From Modestobacter sp. (GTDB lineage Bacteria > Actinomycetota > Actinomycetes > Mycobacteriales > Geodermatophilaceae), in NCBI GenBank assembly GCA_025963425.1, contig JAOPUQ010000122.1:1-5534 (forward strand): a stretch of DNA of 5,534 bases, given 5' to 3'. Both the position numbers and the translations under genes were made by a program. Within the stretch, counting starts at the first letter, position 1, and each line of letters begins with the position of its first letter. The notes below the pieces were generated by a model, which saw only the letters and a list, made by a program, of their open reading frames with translations, did no database searches and was not told the origin of the DNA. Below, piece by piece: positions 1-5,534 of the stretch.

Positions 1-51
1 GGCCGCAGCCAGCGCACCGAGGCCGATCAGCGGCACGTACAGCGACAACAT
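1..51 (-). CDS. nuoA: NADH-quinone oxidoreductase subunit A, N-terminal fragment (partial)
   Basis: Only the first 17 codons are in the window, and the gene continues beyond the left edge. They read MLSLYVPLIGLGALAAA, a hydrophobic start matching the beginning of actinobacterial NuoA, which opens directly into its first membrane helix with a similar Y-x-P-[IL] and G-A-L-[GA]-A pattern. NuoA is a small three-helix membrane subunit of complex I, which passes electrons from NADH to menaquinone. The ATG at 51 was chosen because an AGGG lies 8 bases upstream. A GTG at 60, three codons earlier, is in frame but overlaps that ribosome site. The gene starts 73 bases after the menJ stop on the same strand, an order recalled from other actinobacteria where the nuoA-N operon follows a geranylgeranyl-reductase-family gene. 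The identification rests on 17 residues plus context and is therefore moderate. Confidence 0.6.
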   Translation of the reverse strand, partial: MLSLYVPLIGLGALAAA

Positions 52-59
52 CAGCGGCA

Positions 60-63
60 CCCT
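60..63 (-). promoter_or_regulatory. Ribosome binding site for nuoA
   Basis: The minus strand carries AGGG 8 bases before the ATG at 51. It decides the start in favour of this ATG over the GTG at 60, which has no room for a ribosome site of its own. No promoter or terminator is evident in the 73 bases between menJ and this gene, so read-through from menJ is likely. Confidence 0.5.
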
Positions 64-124
64 ACGGTGATCGGGCTCACGTTCCGTGCACCGGGTGGTG
101 ACGGGGCCCACACGTGGATCGGCA

Positions 125-1408
125 TCACGCCACCCGCGCCAGCCGGGTGAGGGCGGCGACGGTGCGGTCGACCGCGTCGCCGTCCCGGCCGTCGGTCAGG
201 TTGCCCATCAGCCGCAGCGCGGCGCGCACGAGCGCGGGCCGCTTGAGGCCGTGGGCGGTGGCGAAGCGGACCAGCTCGGGGTGGCCGAGCAGCGCCAGGA
301 AGCCGGCGCCGAGGCGGTGGTGGCCCGCGTACTCGTCGGCCAGCCGCTCCGGGTAGCGCCGGAGCGCCGCCTCCCGGGCCGGGCCCTCCGCGGCGGCCAG
401 CGCCTCGATCGCGGTCTCGGCCGCCATCCGGCCGGTCTCCATCGCGTAGCTGATGCCCTCGCCGTTGAAGGGGTTCACCGCACCGGCGGAGTCACCGGCG
501 AGCAGCAGCCCACGGGTGTAGGCCGGCTGCCGGTGGAAGCCCATCGGCAGGCCGCCGCCGCGCAGCGGGCTGACCGCGTGCTCCTCGTCGAGCTCCCACT
601 CCGGCGGCAGGCCGGCCAGCCAGCGACGCAGGACCGCGCGATGGTCGACGTCGCCGGCCGAGCGGGTGTCCAGCAGGCCGAAGCCGACGTTCGCCGTCCC
701 GTCGCCCATGCCGAAGACCCAGCCGTAGCCGGGCATCGACTCCTTCGTCGGGCCGGTCTCGGACAGGTCGAAGGAGATGTCGAGGTAGTCGTCCTCGCCG
801 CGGGGGCTGCGCACGTACCGGCGGACGGCGACGCCGAGGGGCCGGTCCTCCCGGCGCACCAGGCCCAGGGCCTTGGCCAGCCGCCCCGACAGCCCCTCGG
901 CGGACACCACGAGACGGGCCCGCCAGGTCTGCGGGCTCCGCTCGTGACCGGCGGTGGCGTGCACGCCGACGACCCGGCCGGCGTCGTCGAGCAGCGGGTC
1001 GGTGACGGTGACGCCCTCGTGCACGCGGGCGCCGGCGGCCCCGGCGTGCCGGGCGAGGAGCTGGTCGAACTCGCGGCGCGTGCGGATGAGGCCGTGGTCG
1101 GGCCACCGGTCCAGCCGTGGCCAGTCGACCTCGATGACCTGACCGCCGCCGTAGACGCGCAGCCCACGGTGCCGCACCCAGCCGGCGGCGGGCGAGGTGT
1201 CCACACCCATGGCGTCGAGGCTGGCGACCGCGCGCGGGGTGAGGCCGTCGCCGCAGACCTTCTCCCGGGGGAAGGAGGCCTTCTCCAGGACCGCGACGTC
1301 CAGCCCGGCGGTGGCCAGCCAGTAGGCCGCGGAGGACCCGGCCGGGCCGGCGCCGACGACGAGCACGTCGGCGGTGCGGTCCCCGGGAGCCGGGTCTGGG
1401 CTGGGCAC
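125..1408 (-). CDS. menJ: Menaquinone side-chain reductase MenJ (geranylgeranyl reductase family FAD protein)
   Basis: A 427-residue flavoprotein, the usual length for the family. In Mycobacterium tuberculosis the homologue MenJ reduces one double bond of the menaquinone isoprenoid tail at the membrane. Visible motifs are the FAD dinucleotide fold VLVVGAGPAG (residues 15-24) with acidic E42 ending the second strand, FPREKVCGDGL (46-56), the family signature PGYGWVFGMGDGTANVGFG (226-244), and the second FAD motif GLLLAGDSAGAVNPFNGEGI (300-319). There is no signal peptide and no clear membrane helix, so peripheral membrane association is expected. The GTG start has GGAGG 8 bases upstream. It is preceded by a Rex operator and promoter and followed by nuoA on the same strand, which favours quinone reduction over a role in chlorophyll or archaeal lipid synthesis. 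The degree of tail saturation cannot be read from sequence. Some databases would call it simply a geranylgeranyl reductase family protein. Confidence 0.88.
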   Translation of the reverse strand: MPSPDPAPGDRTADVLVVGAGPAGSSAAYWLATAGLDVAVLEKASFPREKVCGDGLTPRAVASLDAMGVDTSPAAGWVRHRGLRVYGGGQVIEVDWPRLDRWPDHGLIRTRREFDQLLARHAGAAGARVHEGVTVTDPLLDDAGRVVGVHATAGHERSPQTWRARLVVSAEGLSGRLAKALGLVRREDRPLGVAVRRYVRSPRGEDDYLDISFDLSETGPTKESMPGYGWVFGMGDGTANVGFGLLDTRSAGDVDHRAVLRRWLAGLPPEWELDEEHAVSPLRGGGLPMGFHRQPAYTRGLLLAGDSAGAVNPFNGEGISYAMETGRMAAETAIEALAAAEGPAREAALRRYPERLADEYAGHHRLGAGFLALLGHPELVRFATAHGLKRPALVRAALRLMGNLTDGRDGDAVDRTVAALTRLARVA

Positions 1409-1416
1409 GGCGACGA

Positions 1417-1421
1417 CCTCC
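1417..1421 (-). promoter_or_regulatory. Ribosome binding site for menJ
   Basis: GGAGG on the minus strand lies 8 bases before the GTG at 1408, an optimal Shine-Dalgarno spacing. It fixes the menJ start. menJ therefore has a leadered transcript, unlike menG and menF, which seem to be leaderless. Confidence 0.75.
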
Positions 1422-1450
1422 GATTCGCCCCGGCCGGAGCCGGGTCGCGC

Positions 1451-1468
1451 TTGTGAACAACTTCACAA
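1451..1468. promoter_or_regulatory. Rex (redox-sensing repressor) operator upstream of menJ-nuo
   Basis: The 18-base palindrome TTGTGAACAACTTCACAA matches the Rex operator consensus TTGTGAA-N4-TTCACAA at every specified position. Rex is an NADH/NAD+ sensing repressor of actinobacteria and other Gram-positives; it binds DNA when NADH is low and releases it when NADH accumulates. In Streptomyces its known targets include the cytochrome bd and nuo operons. The site ends 42 bases before the menJ start and lies just downstream of the best promoter candidate (-10 at 1488-1483), a position suited to blocking transcription. No gene starts on the plus strand nearby, so the target is the leftward menJ-nuoA unit. 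The site is seen directly; regulation is inferred, and the rex gene itself is not in the window. Confidence 0.85.
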
Positions 1469-1482
1469 AGTCGAACGGTCGA

Positions 1483-1512
1483 AGCCTATGCCCGTGGGCG
1501 GACAGAACCCAA
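1483..1512 (-). promoter_or_regulatory. Putative sigma-A type promoter of the menJ-nuo transcript
   Basis: On the minus strand TAGGCT (1488-1483) fits the actinobacterial -10 pattern TAnnnT. TTGGGT (1512-1507) is a weak -35 match with an 18-base spacer. Transcription would start near 1476, with the Rex operator about 8 to 25 bases downstream. The -35 overlaps the outer arm of the palindrome at 1507-1550, so the terminator of the upstream unit and the promoter of the downstream unit abut. The -10 is reasonable and the -35 is uncertain. Confidence 0.45.
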
Positions 1513-1550
1513 GGACCCCCGGTGAACAAGTTCACCGGGGGTCCTTGGGT
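1507..1550 (-). terminator. Long perfect palindrome, probable (bidirectional) intrinsic terminator
   Basis: Two 21-base arms (1507-1527 and 1530-1550) are exact reverse complements around two central A bases; as RNA the stem would be about 20 bp with a 4-base loop. It lies 16 bases after the stop of the proline-rich ORF and downstream of menG, where a terminator for the leftward menG transcript is expected. The T-run after the stem is weak (GGGTTCTGTCC on the minus strand), which is common in actinobacterial terminators. The hairpin works in both directions. Its centre, GGTGAACAAGTTCACC, shares the GTGAA-N4-TTCAC core with the Rex operator about 69 bases away, which may be coincidence or a second weak site. 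Confidence 0.7.
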
Positions 1551-1565
1551 GTGCGGTGGAACGGG

Positions 1566-1718
1566 TCAGAGGGGGTCGGGCGCCGGGGTGGGCGGCGGCA
1601 CCGTGGGGTCGGTGGGGCCGGGCTGCGGCACGGGCGCCGGGGCCGGCGGCGGGACGGGGTCGACCGGCGAGGGCGCCGGCGAGGGGGGCTGCGGCATCGG
1701 CATCGGCGGGGACGTCAT
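1566..1718 (-). CDS. Possible small proline-rich protein (hypothetical)
   Basis: A 50-codon frame starting at ATG encodes MTSPPMPMPQPPSPAPSPV and continues as proline, alanine and valine repeats to the end (PTPAPDPL). There are no cysteines, no signal peptide and no membrane helix. Every codon in the repeat ends in G or C. The stop lies 16 bases before the large terminator-like hairpin, and the strand is that of menG, whose stop is 105 bases upstream, so it could be the second gene of a menG transcript. A GTG at 1784 would add 22 arginine-rich residues, but codon third positions there are less biased, so the ATG is preferred. No convincing ribosome site precedes either start. The same DNA also reads open on the other strand as a glycine-rich frame, so this may be low-complexity non-coding sequence. 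No family is recognised. Confidence 0.33.
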   Translation of the reverse strand: MTSPPMPMPQPPSPAPSPVDPVPPPAPAPVPQPGPTDPTVPPPTPAPDPL

Positions 1719-1823
1719 GCCGGTGCGGTGCCCGTTCGCACGTCGAGTGACACGCCGGCGGGGACGACCGGCCGCCGCGTCCACGCCGGGGTGTCCCGCG
1801 GCGGGTCGGGGCCCCGAGCAGCG

Positions 1824-2549
1824 TCAGACGCGGGTGCCGCGGTGCAGCGCGACGACGCCGCCGGTGAGGTTCTGCCAGGCGACGTCGGACCAGCCCGCCT
1901 CCTGCAGCCAGCCGGCCAGCTCCGCCTGAGCGGGCCACGCCCGGATCGACTCGGCCAGGTAGACGTAGGCCTCGGGGTTGCTGCTCACCGCCCGGGCGAT
2001 CCGCGGCAGCGCCTTCATCAGGTACTCCGTGTAGACGGTCCGGAACGGCGACCAGGTCGGGCTGGAGAACTCGCAGACCACCAGCCGCCCGCCGGGCCGG
2101 GTGACCCGGGCGAACTCCCGCAGGGCCGCCCGCGCGTCGGCGACGTTGCGCAGCCCGAAGGAGATGACGACGCCGTCCACGCTCCCGTCGGCCAGCGGCA
2201 GCGCCATCGCGTCCCCGGCCACCTTGGGCACGGCGCGCGCCGCACCGGCGCGCAGCATCCCCTGGGAGAAGTCGCAGGCGATGGCCTGCACGCCGCCGGC
2301 GGCCAGCTCCACGGTGGACACCGCGGTGCCGGCGGCCACGTCCAGCACGGTCTGCCCCGGCCGGGCACCGAGCGCCTCCCGGGTCGCCCGCCGCCAGCCG
2401 GCGTCGAGCCCGCCGGAGAGCACCGTGTTGGTCAGGTCGTAGCGCCCGGCGACCCGGTCGAACATCGCCGCCACCTCGGCCGGCCGCTTGTCCAGCCCCG
2501 CCCGCACGCCCGTCGGCTGCCCGTCCACCTGCTCTGCCCCGGTCGCCAC
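1824..2549 (-). CDS. menG: Demethylmenaquinone methyltransferase MenG (UbiE family)
   Basis: With the GTG start at 2549 the protein has 241 residues, normal for the family. It transfers a methyl group from S-adenosylmethionine to demethylmenaquinone, the last ring step of menaquinone synthesis. Features are the N-terminal signature RYDLTNTVLSGGLDAGWRR (residues 36-54), SAM motif I VLDVAAGTAVSTVEL (68-82), acidic D93 after strand 2 (ACDFS), GDAMALPLADGSVDG (112-126), ISFGLRNV (129-136), the UbiE signature RVTRPGGRLVVCEFS (148-162), and a C-terminal SSNPEAYVYLAESIRAWP segment (189-206) also found in mycobacterial MenG. The GTG at 2549 is preferred because TAGCGT lies 7 bases before it, as in leaderless transcripts. 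In-frame GTGs at 2528 and 2507 are alternatives, the last being closest to the mycobacterial N-terminus. menF diverges from the same 38-base gap. A ubiquinone role is unlikely in this lineage and context. Confidence 0.92.
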   Translation of the reverse strand: MATGAEQVDGQPTGVRAGLDKRPAEVAAMFDRVAGRYDLTNTVLSGGLDAGWRRATREALGARPGQTVLDVAAGTAVSTVELAAGGVQAIACDFSQGMLRAGAARAVPKVAGDAMALPLADGSVDGVVISFGLRNVADARAALREFARVTRPGGRLVVCEFSSPTWSPFRTVYTEYLMKALPRIARAVSSNPEAYVYLAESIRAWPAQAELAGWLQEAGWSDVAWQNLTGGVVALHRGTRV

Positions 2550-2556
2550 GTGGCCG

Positions 2557-2562
2557 ACGCTA
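2557..2562 (-). promoter_or_regulatory. -10 element of a leaderless menG promoter
   Basis: TAGCGT on the minus strand matches TAnnnT and is followed by 7 bases and then the GTG at 2549. Transcription would begin at or next to the start codon, giving a leaderless mRNA; no Shine-Dalgarno sequence sits at usable spacing before this GTG. No -35 is recognisable. The element overlaps the place where the -35 of the opposing menF promoter would lie. Confidence 0.5.
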
Positions 2563-2575
2563 CCGCCGGGCCTCC

Positions 2576-2581
2576 TACCCT
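2576..2581 (+). promoter_or_regulatory. -10 element of a leaderless menF promoter
   Basis: TACCCT matches TAnnnT and is followed by exactly 6 bases (GGGGCG) and the GTG at 2588, the standard geometry of actinobacterial leaderless promoters. The -35 position at 2553-2558 reads GCCGAC, a half match to TTGAC. With the opposing menG -10 at 2562-2557, both promoters are packed into 38 bases, so polymerases at the two promoters should interfere with each other. Confidence 0.55.
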
Positions 2582-2587
2582 GGGGCG

Positions 2588-3853
2588 GTGACCACGGCAA
2601 CCCTCTCGTCCGTGACGGGGACGGCGCAGGTCGTCACCACGCCGCTGGGCACCCGACGCACGCCGCTGCTGACGTTGCTGCCCGCCGACGGCGCCCTGGC
2701 CTGGGTGCGCCAGGGCGAGGGCCTGGTCGGCTGGGGTGAGGCCGACCGGCTGGAGGTGTCCGGCCCGGCCGCACTGGCCACGGCCGCGGCATGGTGGGCG
2801 GAGTGGTGTGACCGCAGCGAGGTGCACGACCCGCTCGGCGTCCCGGGCTCCGGCCCCGTCGTCTTCGCCTCCATCGCCTTCGACCCGACCGCGGGCACGT
2901 CGGTCTTCGTCATCCCCGAGGTGGTCGTCGGACGGCGCGCCGGGCGCACCTGGGTCACCGTGACCGGGGACGGCGGCCCCGCGGTCGTCGAGACCTCCCC
3001 TCAGGACGCAGCCACCTCGATCGGCCGGCTCGCCTACGCCGACGGCGCGCTGGACCCCGTGGCGTGGTGCGGTGCCGTCGCGGCGGCCGTCGGGCGCATC
3101 GACGCCGGCGAACTGGACAAGGTCGTCCTCGCCCGCGACCTGCTGGTCACCGCGGATCGACCGCTGGACCCCCGCCGGCTGCTGCTGCGGCTGGCCGAGC
3201 GCTTCCCCGACTGCTGGACCTTCGCCGTCGACGGTCTCCTCGGCGCCACCCCCGAGCTGCTGCTGCGCCGCACCGGCCGCGAGCTCTCCGCCCGGGTGCT
3301 CGCCGGCACCGCCCCGCGGGGCGCCGGGGCGGAGGACGACCGGCTCGCCGAGGGGCTGCAGCACTCGGCCAAGGACCACGCCGAGCACGCCTACGCCGTC
3401 GACTCGCTCGCGGCCTCCCTGGGGCCCTTCTGCGCGGAGCTCGTCGTCCCCGGGCAGCCGGACGTGCTCACGCTGCCCAACGTCCGCCACCTGGCCAGCG
3501 ACGTGCACGGCCGGCAGCGGGACGACGACGCGACCGGCCTGCTCGAACTGGTCGGCGCCGTGCACCCCACGGCCGCCGTCTGCGGCAGCCCGACCCCCGA
3601 GGCGGCCCGGGTGATCACCGAGCTCGAGGCCATGGACCGCGGGCGCTACGCCGGGCCGGTGGGCTGGCTCGACGCACGCGGGGACGGCGAGTTCGGCCTC
3701 GCCCTGCGCTGTGCCCAGCTGACCGGCGCGGAGGACGGCCGGCAGGCCCGGCTGTTCGCCGGCTGCGGCATCGTGTCCGGCTCGGACCCGATCGCCGAGC
3801 TGGCCGAGACGCAGGCCAAGCTCGCCGCCTTCCAGGCCGCGCTCGAGGACTGA
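2588..3853 (+). CDS. menF: Isochorismate synthase MenF
   Basis: A 421-residue chorismate-binding enzyme that converts chorismate to isochorismate, the committed step toward menaquinone, in the cytoplasm with Mg2+. The catalytic half spans about residues 155-421. Motifs are LDKVVLAR with the presumed water-activating K178, GATPELLLRR with the presumed general acid E223, AGTAPRG (239-245), AKDHAEHAYAVD (261-272) with presumed Mg ligand E266, GAVHPTAAVCGSP (323-335), MDRGRYAGPVGW (349-360), and AGCGIVSGSDPIAELAETQAK (391-411) with presumed Mg ligand E404. Residue roles are transferred from E. coli MenF by motif. The N-terminal 150 residues are the usual poorly conserved part. The GTG start fits a leaderless promoter. 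EntC- or DhbC-type siderophore isochorismate synthases are similar, but divergence from menG and the absence of siderophore genes favour menaquinone. No clear terminator follows in the 79 bases before the next gene. Confidence 0.9.
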   Translation: MTTATLSSVTGTAQVVTTPLGTRRTPLLTLLPADGALAWVRQGEGLVGWGEADRLEVSGPAALATAAAWWAEWCDRSEVHDPLGVPGSGPVVFASIAFDPTAGTSVFVIPEVVVGRRAGRTWVTVTGDGGPAVVETSPQDAATSIGRLAYADGALDPVAWCGAVAAAVGRIDAGELDKVVLARDLLVTADRPLDPRRLLLRLAERFPDCWTFAVDGLLGATPELLLRRTGRELSARVLAGTAPRGAGAEDDRLAEGLQHSAKDHAEHAYAVDSLAASLGPFCAELVVPGQPDVLTLPNVRHLASDVHGRQRDDDATGLLELVGAVHPTAAVCGSPTPEAARVITELEAMDRGRYAGPVGWLDARGDGEFGLALRCAQLTGAEDGRQARLFAGCGIVSGSDPIAELAETQAKLAAFQAALED

Positions 3854-3920
3854 TTGCCGGCCGACTCACCCGGAAGGGGCGCCAGGCCGCACCGTGGTCA
3901 AGCCGGGACATGCCGGTGCC

Positions 3921-3926
3921 GACAAT
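3921..3926 (+). promoter_or_regulatory. Possible -10 element before the GGDEF gene
   Basis: GACAAT keeps the A at position 2 and T at position 6 of the -10 consensus and stands 6 bases before the GTG at 3933, the same leaderless geometry as at menF. The first T is missing and no good -35 is seen, so this is tentative. It suggests that the downstream gene need not depend on menF transcription. Confidence 0.3.
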
Positions 3927-3932
3927 CCTCCC

Positions 3933-5534
3933 GTGGCAGAGATCCAGCGGCCGGGCGGGCCGGGCAGTACGACGGGTGATCGCCGCCGTCGACTGCACGT
4001 GGCGCACTGGTCGGTGGCTGGCGCGCTCGCGCTGCTCCTGGGCACGATCCTCTTCTCGACCGAGCCACTGCTCACGGACTGGGCGTACCTGCTGGTCAGC
4101 GTGGGGGCGGCCGCCGCGGGCTGGGCCGGTGTCCGACGGCGCGGCGGCCAGCCCTGGGGAGTGGCGTGGAACGTCGCCTGCGGGCTCACACTGACCGCCG
4201 TCGGCGACGTCCTGTGGCAGCTCGCCGACTGGTCCAGCGACGTCGCACCGGACGTCTCGGTGGCCGACGCGTGCTACCTCGCCGCCTACGTCGGCCTGGC
4301 CGGAGCACTCCTGGTACTGACTGAGCAGGGCCGGTTGACCCGGCGCGCCCGGCTGCACGCCGCTCTCGACGGCGCCACCGCGCTCGTCATCGCGTTGCTC
4401 GTGGTCTGGCAGAGCTCTCTGGAGAGCACCCTGACCGACGACAGCATCGACCTGCCTACCAAGCTGGTGTGGGCCGCCTATCCCGTGCTCGACGCGATGC
4501 TGATCGGGTTGGTCGCCCGGTGGGTGTTTCTGCAGCGCCGGTTCAGCCCCACGGCGCTCCTGCTGGTGACCGGTGCCGCGGGCTGGCTGGCCGGGGATCT
4601 CGCGTGGCTGCTGCTGGCCGCGCCGGACCGGATCGACGCCTGGCTCAACGCCGGCTGGCTCGTCGGCGCCGTACTCCTCGCCGCGGTCACCTGGCAGCGC
4701 CGGGCCGCCCCGCAGGATCACCCCACCGCGACGGTGATCGGACCGTGGCGGCTGTGGATCGCCTTCCTGCCGCTGCTGGTGCCCACCGGCTTCGACCTCA
4801 TGGGCTGGCTGAAGGGCACCGACATCAACCCGCTGCCCGGTCTGGTCGCGACCCTGGCCCTGGTCATGCTGATCATCGTCCGGACGCTGCGACTGCTGCA
4901 GGACAGCGAGCTGGCCCGGGCGGAGGTCCGTACCCAGGCGCGCCGCGCCGAGGCACTCGCGGTCAACTCCTCGGACGCCGTCGCGGTGGTCGATGCCTCC
5001 GGCACGCTGACCGCGGACTCCCGCTCGCTGGCCACGGTGCTCGGGCTGGGTGAGCTGCCGACCCGCGACCTGCCCGACCTGCTGGGCGGCCTCGGCGTCC
5101 ACCAGGACACCGTCCGCGGCGCCCTCGAGCGAGCCCTCCGTCAACCGGGCACCGTCTTCGAACTGGAGCTGCCCGGCCGGCGGCCCACCGGGGAGCCCGT
5201 CTGGCTCGGGGGCCGGGCGGTGAGCCTGCTGGCGGACCCCGACGTCCGGGGCATTGTCGTCAGCCTGCACGACATCACCTCGCGCAAGCTCGTCGAGCAG
5301 GAACTCGCCCACCAGGCCTTCCACGACGGGCTCACCGGTCTGGCCAACCGCGCGCTCTTCCTCGACCGCGCCGAGCAGTCGCTGCGCCGGGCTGGGCGGA
5401 CCGGCGGCGCCCCCACCGTGCTGTGCCTGGACCTCGACGGGTTCAAGGACGTCAACGACAGCCTGGGCCACCTGGCCGGTGACACCCTGCTGCGCGCCGT
5501 CGCGACCAGGCTGGAGGGCGTCGTCCGTTCGGCG
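3933..5534 (+). CDS. Multi-pass membrane protein with PAS and GGDEF domains (putative diguanylate cyclase, C-terminally cut by the window)
   Basis: The frame is open for 534 codons to the right edge. Residues 1-20 are polar with an RRRR cluster at 17-20. About ten hydrophobic segments follow (near 25-41, 49-67, 74-97, 112-130, 145-160, 177-199, 206-228, 238-254, 272-290 and 303-317), forming a membrane sensor region with no recognised name. A short charged linker (318-340) leads to a PAS-like domain (about 341-448, ending SLHDITSRKLVEQEL). The GGDEF domain opens with FHDGLTGLANRALFLDRAE (463-481) and contains LDLDGFKDVNDSLGH (499-513) with presumed metal ligand D500 and nucleotide-binding N508 and D509. 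The window ends shortly before the GG[DE]EF loop, so cyclase activity cannot be judged, and a following EAL domain is possible. The GTG at 3933 is chosen for its leaderless spacing; an in-frame GTG at 3894 is the alternative. Any link to menaquinone synthesis is positional only. Confidence 0.85.
   Translation, partial: MAEIQRPGGPGSTTGDRRRRLHVAHWSVAGALALLLGTILFSTEPLLTDWAYLLVSVGAAAAGWAGVRRRGGQPWGVAWNVACGLTLTAVGDVLWQLADWSSDVAPDVSVADACYLAAYVGLAGALLVLTEQGRLTRRARLHAALDGATALVIALLVVWQSSLESTLTDDSIDLPTKLVWAAYPVLDAMLIGLVARWVFLQRRFSPTALLLVTGAAGWLAGDLAWLLLAAPDRIDAWLNAGWLVGAVLLAAVTWQRRAAPQDHPTATVIGPWRLWIAFLPLLVPTGFDLMGWLKGTDINPLPGLVATLALVMLIIVRTLRLLQDSELARAEVRTQARRAEALAVNSSDAVAVVDASGTLTADSRSLATVLGLGELPTRDLPDLLGGLGVHQDTVRGALERALRQPGTVFELELPGRRPTGEPVWLGGRAVSLLADPDVRGIVVSLHDITSRKLVEQELAHQAFHDGLTGLANRALFLDRAEQSLRRAGRTGGAPTVLCLDLDGFKDVNDSLGHLAGDTLLRAVATRLEGVVRSA

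Noticed and set aside
67..80. GTGA-N6-TCAC inverted repeat between menJ and nuoA as a second Rex site or terminator
   Set aside because: The spacing and flanks do not fit the Rex consensus, and a 4-bp stem is too weak for a terminator.
86..1456. Long plus-strand open frame of 456 codons opposite menJ
   Set aside because: It is the antisense shadow of a gene with clear FAD motifs. Its translation is a featureless Gly/Ala/Arg/Val-rich string, as expected from high GC.
1470..1483. TTCGAC direct repeat (two copies, 2 bases apart, minus strand) near the menJ transcription start
   Set aside because: It is too short to distinguish from chance and matches no regulator site I can name.
1806..1817. 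TCGGGGCCCCGA palindrome just after the menG stop as a terminator
   Set aside because: It has no loop and no T-run, and short G/C palindromes are common in DNA of this composition. The palindrome at 1507-1550 is a far better candidate.
1374..2591. Plus-strand open frame of 405 codons opposite menG and across the menG-menJ spacer
   Set aside because: It runs antisense to menG and through the Rex site and terminator, has no recognisable domains, and is rich in Gly, Arg and Ala as GC shadows are.
2432..3565. Minus-strand open frame of 377 codons opposite menF
   Set aside because: It is the antisense shadow of menF, whose catalytic motifs are intact in the plus-strand frame.
3854..3932. Terminator between menF and the GGDEF gene
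   Set aside because: Only short G/C inverted matches such as GCCGGC are seen, with no stable stem followed by T residues.
3615..5471. Minus-strand open frame of 618 codons opposite the end of menF and the GGDEF gene
   Set aside because: It is longer than the visible sense gene but low in complexity and without motifs. The sense strand has membrane, PAS and GGDEF features in a continuous frame.

Overview
The window is very GC-rich DNA with near-total G/C at codon third positions, GTG starts and leaderless-type promoters. This points to a high-GC actinobacterium. The protein sequences look like the Geodermatophilaceae (Blastococcus/Geodermatophilus/Modestobacter), but that family-level guess comes from general resemblance and not from a search.

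The layout is two divergent arms around a menaquinone (vitamin K2) locus. Leftward from about 2549 lie menG (demethylmenaquinone methyltransferase, 1824-2549) and a possible proline-rich small ORF (1566-1718). A long perfect palindrome that looks like a terminator follows (1507-1550). Next come a promoter and a textbook operator for the redox repressor Rex (1451-1468), then menJ (menaquinone side-chain reductase of the geranylgeranyl-reductase family, 125-1408), and finally the first codons of what looks like nuoA, the first gene of respiratory complex I (51 to the left edge). Rightward lie menF (isochorismate synthase, 2588-3853) and a large membrane protein with PAS and GGDEF domains (3933 to the right edge, cut before its active-site motif).

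The genes fit together functionally. MenF commits chorismate to menaquinone, MenG makes the last ring methylation, and MenJ saturates part of the isoprenoid tail. The complex I genes that appear to follow menJ reduce this quinone with NADH. The Rex operator upstream of menJ suggests that tail reduction and complex I are transcribed together under NADH/NAD+ control, while menG and menF fire from a compact 38-bp divergent region in which both transcripts appear to be leaderless.

The 415 bases between menG and menJ (1409-1823) hold the small ORF, the palindrome, the promoter, the Rex site and the menJ ribosome binding site. Nothing further is recognised there. No RNA gene, mobile element, CRISPR array or wholly unknown gene system is visible. 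The most interesting material is regulatory.
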